Below are positions 5,445-10,584 of a DNA stretch of 10,584 bases, piece by piece. The stretch is from Thalassiosira profunda. Taxonomy: Eukaryota > Bacillariophyta > Thalassiosirophyceae > Thalassiosirales > Thalassiosiraceae. Under the pieces are notes generated by a model, which saw only the letters and a program-made list of their open reading frames with translations, ran no database searches and was not told the DNA's origin. The stretch lies in assembly GCA_036939355.1 (NCBI GenBank), contig JALLAP010001119.1, positions 1 through 10,584 of the forward strand, in the 5' to 3' direction. Within the stretch, counting starts at the first letter, position 1, and each line of letters begins with the position of its first letter. A program made the position numbers and the translations under genes.

Positions 5445-7984
5445 ATGATGTTGCGGCGGTGCTTCGGGAGGCCTTCCTCCCTCGCCAGGAGGGGCGCCAA
5501 CTCGTCAGGTGCGTGGCGCGGAGGCGCTCTGCACAGGGGTGCAGTGGATCGCCTCGCCGCTGGCCGAGCGCTTGCTGCGTCCGCGTCGACGTCGAGTGCT
5601 TTGCAGTTGCCATCGACGGTGCATGGTGGTGGTGGCTGCAGTGCTCTAGTCGCAGATAATTGCGCCATTGGGAAGCTGCAAATTGATACGAACAAACGGT
5701 ATTGGGGTGCGCGTCACGATCTTCGCGCTTTCAGCTCCTCGGCCGATGCTGCGGGCGATGTGGATGGCGTTGATAAGGTGAGAACTTTGCACCAGCACAC
5801 AACTGCACGCAACATCATATGCCTCTGCCATAACTGATCTGACGCCTCCACAGCAAATTATATCCCTCGCAGAGTCGGGGGATATTGCAAAAGCCGAAGA
5901 GGCATTGCATAAGATGCAGAGTGATGCCGTATCGCAAAACAACGCGGAGGGATTTCCCGACATTGACAGCTACACTGCCCTGATGAATGCATGTATTGAC
6001 GAACAGAGGCGTTTGATATCCGCAATCGAGGACGAGACGCACGAAATAGAGATGGATGCCAACGCCACTATGCCCAACGAACACGGGACAGAAGCAAACG
6101 AGCAAGGGGCAGCAGCGATCATGACACTATCAGAAAAGGCGCACGACCTGCTCATTCAGATGGAAGATCTGTCGGGGGTGTCGGATCACTATTCATCCAT
6201 GAGGCTGTCGGGGAGCATGAACACTGATCTCAGGGATCCATCCCTCAAGCCCACATCCCATCATTACGATTCCGTCATCCTCGCCTTTGCCCACGCCGTC
6301 ACCACGGCACATGATACGCACTACACCTCCCACTCGACCAAGAACGCCCCATACATTGCCCAACGATGGCTTGGTCGGATGGAAACGCTCGCCTTTGACC
6401 CACAATCGGGTGTCACTCCCACAGTCGATACCTATTTTCACGTCATGGAGGCATGCGCAGCGAGCGACACGGCGGCGAGCGCGACCAACCAGAAGAGCAA
6501 GGGGCCCGTCCTCGCCCAAGCGGTCTTCGACAAACTGACAGACAACACCACTATCTATCCAACGGCGAGGGAGTATCGATTGATGATGAACGCATGGGTC
6601 ACCAGCTCTGGTCACAGGGCGGCGGCCTACAAGGCGATGGGATTGTGGATGGCAATGCAGAAATCGTTCCGAGGGGGGGCTGATGATATGGAACCGACGT
6701 TGGAGGATGGCAAGATGGTACTGGAGGCATGGACGCGGTCTATCAACAAGCACTCGGCGCGGCGGGCGCAGACGGTACTCTTCGCTATGGAAGCGCTTCA
6801 CTCGTCGAAGAAAACGAAGGTGCAGCCCGACTTGGATTGCTATCGGCACGTGCTCACCACGATGTCGCACTCAAAAGTGCCGGCCGTCGGTACGAACATC
6901 CCAAAGTTGTTCAAATCCATGGAGGACAATCAGATACAACCTGACACTGCCTGCTTTGACTTGGCCATTGAGACTCTGAGGAGCTGCGCGCGATATTCCA
7001 AGGACAGCTTCAAGGAGAAATATTCTGTGGCTGCCGAAAGAATGTTAGAGCGNGAGCTGCGCGCGATATTCCAAGGACAGCTTCAAGGAGAAATATTCTG
7101 TGGCTGCCGAAAGAATGTTAGAGCGCATGGAGAAGGAACGGGACCGGTCCAGCGTGTCGTTGGTTGTGACTTCTGGGAAAAGTTATACCAACGCCATCCA
7201 GGCTCTGGCGGAAAGGGGTACGAAGAGAGCGGCTGAAAAGGCAGATGTATTCTTGCAGAAAATGGAGAGGGAGTACGAGGAAGGCGATGAAACGATGAAG
7301 CCCACGCGGGACAGCTACGTGGGCACCATCCATGCGTACGGGAGTTGCGGATCGGAATCCAGCTTCGTTCATGCCAACGACGTCCTCCAGAGAATGATCG
7401 CACAGCACGCCGAGGGTAACGAGGAGGCACGCCCAGACGTGGCCTCTTTTCACGCCGTGATCCGGGCGTGCTCTAGAGCTGCGGAGGCGACCGATTCCCT
7501 CGAGACGCAGAAGGAGGCGTTGCTGCTGGCGATATCGACGGTGCAGTACATGAAGACCTGCGACACCAACCATCCCAACGCGGCGACGTATCGTCTTCTA
7601 CTGCAAAGCTGCGCATCCCTGCTGCCGGCAGGCCCAGAGCGAGAGAAAGCGCTGCGATCCATCTTCCGTTCCTGCTGTCGTGACGGACTGGTGAACAAGT
7701 GGGTCCTCAAAGAGTTCCAATCTAACGTGTCCACTGAAATCTACCACCGCGAGGTGGTCCGGGATGCCCCGTCGTACAACGGCACCAAGTCGCTCCCAGA
7801 GACTTGGACGCGACACTTGGGATATCGAGTGCGTACCCACGAGACGGAGGACGGGATTCGCAAGCGCAGTCCCATCATTTCGGTGGGCGGGGAGGTGGTG
7901 GCGAGCACGGCGTACAGCGATCACCGGATGCGACGGCGATGGGAGAAGAAGAATCAGAAGCTGTTGCAAGGCGGAAGGAGTTGA
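5445..7984 (+). CDS. Pentatricopeptide repeat (PPR) protein, probably mitochondrial; split by an assembly duplication
   Basis: Read as join(5445..5777,5854..7052,7126..7984) it is 796 aa; the 7053-7125 segment is treated as an assembly artefact. The N-terminus (MMLRRCFGRPSSLARRG) is Arg/Ser/Ala-rich and almost free of acidic residues, with RAFSSSADAA near residue 95. This fits a mitochondrial presequence rather than a diatom plastid signal. From ~150 to ~670 there are about eleven PPR-like helix starts, for example SYTALMNACI, TYFHVMEACAAS, EYRLMMNAWVTSS, CYRHVLTTMS, SYTNAIQALAER, SYVGTIHAYGS, SFHAVIRACSRA and TYRLLLQSCAS. Repeats are irregular in spacing, with long insertions. The C-terminal ~130 residues (FRSCCRDGLVNKWVL, LPETWTRHLGYRVR) are non-repeat and basic. 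PPR proteins bind organelle RNA for processing, stability or translation; the target is unknown. It converges on MPP6 with a gap of about 104 bp. Confidence 0.88.
5778..5853 (+). other. Intron of PPR gene
   Basis: A 76-nt intron with donor AAG|GTGAGA and acceptor CCTCCACAG. It is phase 0 and joins DVDGVDK to QIISLAESG. Read-through runs into a stop after CLCHN. The join places the presequence exon directly before the first PPR-like helices. Confidence 0.85.
6981..7125. repeat. 72-bp perfect direct repeat around a single N (assembly artefact)
   Basis: 6981-7052 and 7054-7125 are identical (gagctgcgcgcgatattcca onward) and are separated only by N at 7053. The 73-bp period shifts the PPR frame by one. 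Removing one copy plus the N restores a continuous frame with no stop. This is what results when two contigs overlapping by 72 bp are placed end to end with a token gap. Confidence 0.92.
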
Positions 7985-8088
7985 GAGGCGGCGCCCCCGA
8001 GCGGCGCTGATGCTTGTTTTTCTATCTGTCGATTAATGTTGATTGATTGATCGCCCTGCGAGTAAGTTGCACCACAGGTTCACGAAGG

Positions 8089-8782
8089 CTATCCATGGGA
8101 GTTTCGTTTTCTCTTCTCCTTCCTCCCTCTATTCCCCGAACTTCTCCCGCCGCCCTTCACATACTTCTCATNAGTTTCGTTTTCTCTTCTCCTTCCTCCC
8201 TCTATTCCCCGAACTTCTCCCGCCGCCCTTCACATACTTCTCATATCGCTCAAGCAACTCTTCATCTGTGATATGCGACCTCGTATTCTTCGTTCTCGCT
8301 TCGTTGTCGGTTCGTCGCTTCAGCGCCGCGTCCCATGTACTTTTCACACTTTTGTGAAAGCCCCCGAAAGAGCGCCGGCCGACGATATCGGACCCGACGC
8401 CGTACATGTCCGTCACTGATGCGAGTTCGAGTATTATCATCCCATCGGAAGATGTGGAACGTTCGGTGTTTGACATTTCCACGCTGTCTCTCTTCCTGTT
8501 CAGAGCACATGCACTTCCCCATCTATTGATATTGCCCCCATTTGATGCTGTGTTGTCAGCACTCTTTCTTCGGGCGGCGTGTTGCATCACCTCCTTCTTT
8601 TCGTCGGCCTCCTTGTTATGGGCATTTTTGCGCTGCATGAACCTCATCCCCATCGTGGCGCTGGACAGCTTCTTCCCCGACCCGCCTCCATCGCCGCTTT
8701 GTTTTGGGCTCTTTTCGGGTGCAGCATTATTTGAGGCATCACTTTGCTTTGGGGGCGGTTTGGACGTCCCTGGCATCCACAT
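8089..8782 (-). CDS. MPHOSPH6: M-phase phosphoprotein 6 (MPP6), nuclear exosome cofactor
   Basis: Predicted as complement(join(8089..8099,8173..8782)), 206 aa once the duplicated 72 bp plus N is collapsed; the protein then ends KRKRNSHG and stops at TAG. The three conserved MPP6 blocks are present in order: KKLSSATMGMRFMQRK (~37-52; family KNLLRMKFMQR), GRRSFGGFHKSV (~135-146; family GRMSFRGFNPEV) and ITDEELLERYEKYVKG (~171-186; family VSDEEMARRYETLVG). In yeast and humans MPP6 binds the exosome core near RRP6/RRP40, helps dock the MTR4 helicase and supports 5.8S rRNA 3' maturation and nuclear RNA decay. The N-terminal ~40 residues (Pro/Ser/Gly/Lys) and the linker at 55-115 look disordered. 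Met44 or Met46 would give a start closer to the family's usual length. The basic C-terminus may bind RNA (inference). It is divergent from the SET gene. Confidence 0.85.
8100..8244. repeat. 72-bp perfect direct repeat around a single N (assembly artefact)
   Basis: 8100-8171 and 8173-8244 are identical (agtttcgttttctcttctcc onward) with N at 8172. It is the same geometry as at 6981-7125: 72-bp arms and a 73-bp period. The repeat lies over the 3' end of the MPP6 reading frame. Collapsing it gives the gene a natural stop three codons further on. Confidence 0.92.
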
Positions 8783-9048
8783 GATGTTATGTGCGTGTGC
8801 CTATGCGCACCCAACAGATTCAGACAGCCTCTTTGCGCAGCAGCCGCCGCTTCCCCGGGGCAATCCAGCGCACGGCAGTGAGGCAAAGGGGCAGGTGGGC
8901 ACGGTTCAGCAGACGCCCCGCCCCGGGTTGTGATGGCAAGTGGGAAGTTGGGCCACCAAAATGGGTGGTTGCCAGAAGAGATTTCTGATGGCGAAAAAAT
9001 CCGGCGGCGCGGGGCGGATTTGCATCCGCGCCCGCACTTGCCGAGACG
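8783..9048. promoter_or_regulatory. Divergent promoter region between MPP6 and SET genes
   Basis: The 266 bp between two head-to-head starts must contain both promoters if the starts are right. It is GC-rich (ccgccgcttccccggggc; cgccccgccccgggttg) with no TATA-like element seen. Minus-strand open frames crossing it look like products of GC-rich composition. Confidence 0.45.
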
Positions 9049-10584
9049 ATGTCTGCGCCCATCCACCCGTCCCTCTCGCGGGCCCACAAGTCCCATCCCT
9101 ACCTCGCGGCCCGCAAGCGGAAACGTCCGTCCGATGGCGACGCGTCGTTCGAGGTGCGGCCGTCGCCACGCGGCGGCGTCGGTATCTTTGCCATCGAGCG
9201 CATCTCCTGCGGTGACCTCATCATCGCCCACGAGGAACCACTCGTCCACTGCGGGGTGACAGACGACTTTGACGATCCCAAGTGCAGTACGTGCGATTTG
9301 TGCTCGGCGCCTGTTGGGTCGCTTAGGGGGCATGTCACGGGCCGATTGAGAAAAGAGGTGGAGCACATCGCATTTCCATATCTCGATGCATGGAAGGACG
9401 GCTTGAAGTTATCACACGGACCCTTCTTCACGGGTAGTTGTCAATGCAAACAGCAGGCGGCATGGTGCTGCTCCGCTCACATGGGAGTAGGGTTGTGGCA
9501 ACACAGCCTGTTATGCGGGTCACCTTTGCTGGAGGATTATTACGATGCACAAGAAAATCCGCTTATGTTTCGACTGGCCACTCAAGCGGTGACATTGATG
9601 CTTTGCCAACTGGCGAAAGAACGGCGAAGTCCCGTCGAGCAGCAACGGCGGAGTCCTGTCGAGCAGTTCCACTTCTGGAGAGATTATGGGTCTCATCCTC
9701 TTTGGTGGGAGGTTGGCTCGTCGGGGGGAGAGAAGAAACAGAAAGCTGAAAAGTTTGTCGAGGTGTTGACGAGGTCATTGCACTCCTCGAGGCGTCGATA
9801 CATGCTTCAAGAAGAGAAGACGTCACACATGTGGTTGTGGCTAAGTATTGACGAAGCCTTGATACGCGAGATTTGCTCGTTGGAGAATGCAGGACACATT
9901 CTGGGAGTGCTGCAGTGCAATGGATGGAGTACGAATATCCGTCGCCCCGCAGTCAGTTCATTGAGCACGTTGAGGAGATGCTACTTGAGTGCACAGGAGA
10001 AGACACGGAAGCAGAGAATGATACAGCCGCAAAGGAGTTGAAATCCGGTTGCCTGTGGCTTGTCGACAACGTGATGGACAGTGCAACTGGCTCGGGTGGC
10101 GAAGAGGAAAGCAATCCAGCCCTGGCGCCCATCAAAGGCTCGGGCCTCTATCCACTCTTGACGCTGGCCAATCACGATTGCAACCCAAACGCTTCCATTG
10201 AGTTTCTGCAGGAGTCGAACAGAGGGTCAATGGTGGCCACCCGAGACATAGCGGTAGGCGAGGAGATATTTATCACGTATGTTCCAAATGGAGGAGTGGG
10301 AGGCGGCGATGGCCCCGTGTACTTTCGTCACTTCGAGCCTACTCGCACATGGAAGTGGCTGAATGCGAGGGGCGAGGATGATATATCAGATGGTGGTGAA
10401 GAAAGCGATGATAACGATGAGAGCAATGAGACCGATGCAAACGAAGACAGTGATTCTGATTCTGGATGCGACGAGGATAGCTTCGATGAGCGTGAGCATG
10501 AAGGAGAAGAGAAACTACCGATGGAGGGGTCTGGCCAGAGCGAACGAGCGAAAGCCTTGCTCGAGTTTGGCTTTGAATGCAAGT
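9049..10584 (+). CDS. SET-domain (SMYD5/ATXR2-like) protein, 3' end outside window, apparent frameshift near 9922
   Basis: From the ATG at 9049 the frame is open for 291 codons to about 9921, then switches to the frame beginning ATG GAG TAC at 9924, which stays open to the window end. Domains in order: SET N-lobe VRPSPRGGVGIFAIERI (~36-52); a split MYND-like zinc cluster (CSTCDLC ~79-85, then CQCKQQAAWCCSAH and HSLLC ~131-156); a helical middle; GHILGVLQCNG; then SET core LYPLLTLANHDCNPNASIEF (NHxCxPN at 10170-10190) and VGEEIFITYV (~10254-10283). A long Asp/Glu/Ser-rich stretch (~10371-10510) precedes FGFECK, where a post-SET Cys cluster should start. Such proteins methylate lysines on histones or other proteins; the target is unknown. 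The frame change is best explained by one missing base at the GG of 9922-9923. A 71-nt intron is the alternative. Confidence 0.82.
9622..9669 (+). repeat. 24-bp in-frame tandem repeat in SET gene
   Basis: Two 24-bp units encode RRSPVEQQ and RRSPVEQF (residues 192-207) between the MYND-like part and the helical middle. They differ at three bases, two of them silent. This looks like a small in-frame duplication in a linker. Confidence 0.85.

Noticed and set aside
6193..6870. 225-aa minus-strand frame inside the PPR gene
   Set aside because: It is Arg/His-rich, as expected from antisense reading of PPR coding sequence, and has no domain.
6981..8244. The two 72-bp direct repeats as transposon target duplications, LTRs or recombination sites
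   Set aside because: Both are perfect, the same length, and centred on an N with nothing between the copies. Collapse restores reading frames, so assembly overlap explains everything.
8644..9366. 240-aa minus-strand frame across the MPP6/SET promoter region
   Set aside because: It lies antisense to the recognisable SET N-lobe and out of frame with MPP6. Its length is explained by high GC content.
1..10584. A cooperative defence or biosynthetic gene cluster
   Set aside because: Genes lie on both strands with introns and unrelated housekeeping-type functions (splicing, exosome, PPR, SET). The PLC-oxygenase pairing alone is not evidence of a pathway.

Overview
The window looks like nuclear DNA of a compact eukaryotic genome, most likely a stramenopile and perhaps a centric diatom of the Thalassiosira type. 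The species guess is inference. What is seen: GC-rich coding sequence, intergenic gaps of about 100-550 bp, three short GT-AG introns (83, 78 and 76 nt) with GTGAGT/GTAAGC/GTGAGA donors and CAG acceptors, and only eukaryotic gene families. No bacterial operon logic, RNA gene, CRISPR array or intact mobile element was seen.

Layout, left to right. (1) The 3' end of an MFAP1-like spliceosomal protein (+, cut by the window edge). (2) A two-exon gene with a KIX-like region and a Lys/Glu/Asp-rich tail (+, 880-1859). (3) A 143-aa unrecognised protein with two predicted membrane helices (-, 1974-2405). (4) Divergent from it, a two-exon PI-PLC-like phosphodiesterase with a C-terminal Cys-rich module and hydrophobic end (+, 2630-3982). 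(5) Tail to tail with it, and overlapping by 81 bp, a 2-oxoglutarate/Fe(II) oxygenase (-, 3902-4999). (6) Just upstream of the oxygenase, a frameshifted relic of its own N-terminal coding sequence (5038-5153). (7) A large two-exon PPR protein with a mitochondrial-type presequence (+, 5445-7984). (8) An MPP6 (M-phase phosphoprotein 6) nuclear-exosome cofactor (-, 8089-8782). (9) A divergent SET/MYND-type methyltransferase-like gene that runs off the right edge (+, 9049-10584) and carries an apparent frameshift.

The main structural point concerns assembly. Both N characters (7053 and 8172) sit between two perfect 72-bp direct copies. This is the signature of two contigs that overlap by 72 bp (k-1 for k=73) being placed side by side with a token N instead of merged. 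Removing one copy plus the N (73 bp) restores one continuous reading frame in the PPR gene and gives the MPP6 gene a short natural end. The PPR 'break' and the 'repeats' should therefore not be read as biology.

The genes do not form an obvious pathway. Several touch RNA metabolism (MFAP1 splicing, MPP6 exosome, PPR organelle RNA), but this is probably ordinary gene neighbourhood. I found no convincing undescribed multi-gene system. The most interesting biology is the duplicated and decayed oxygenase exon, the PLC/Cys-rich architecture with its antisense overlap, and the KIX-like gene.
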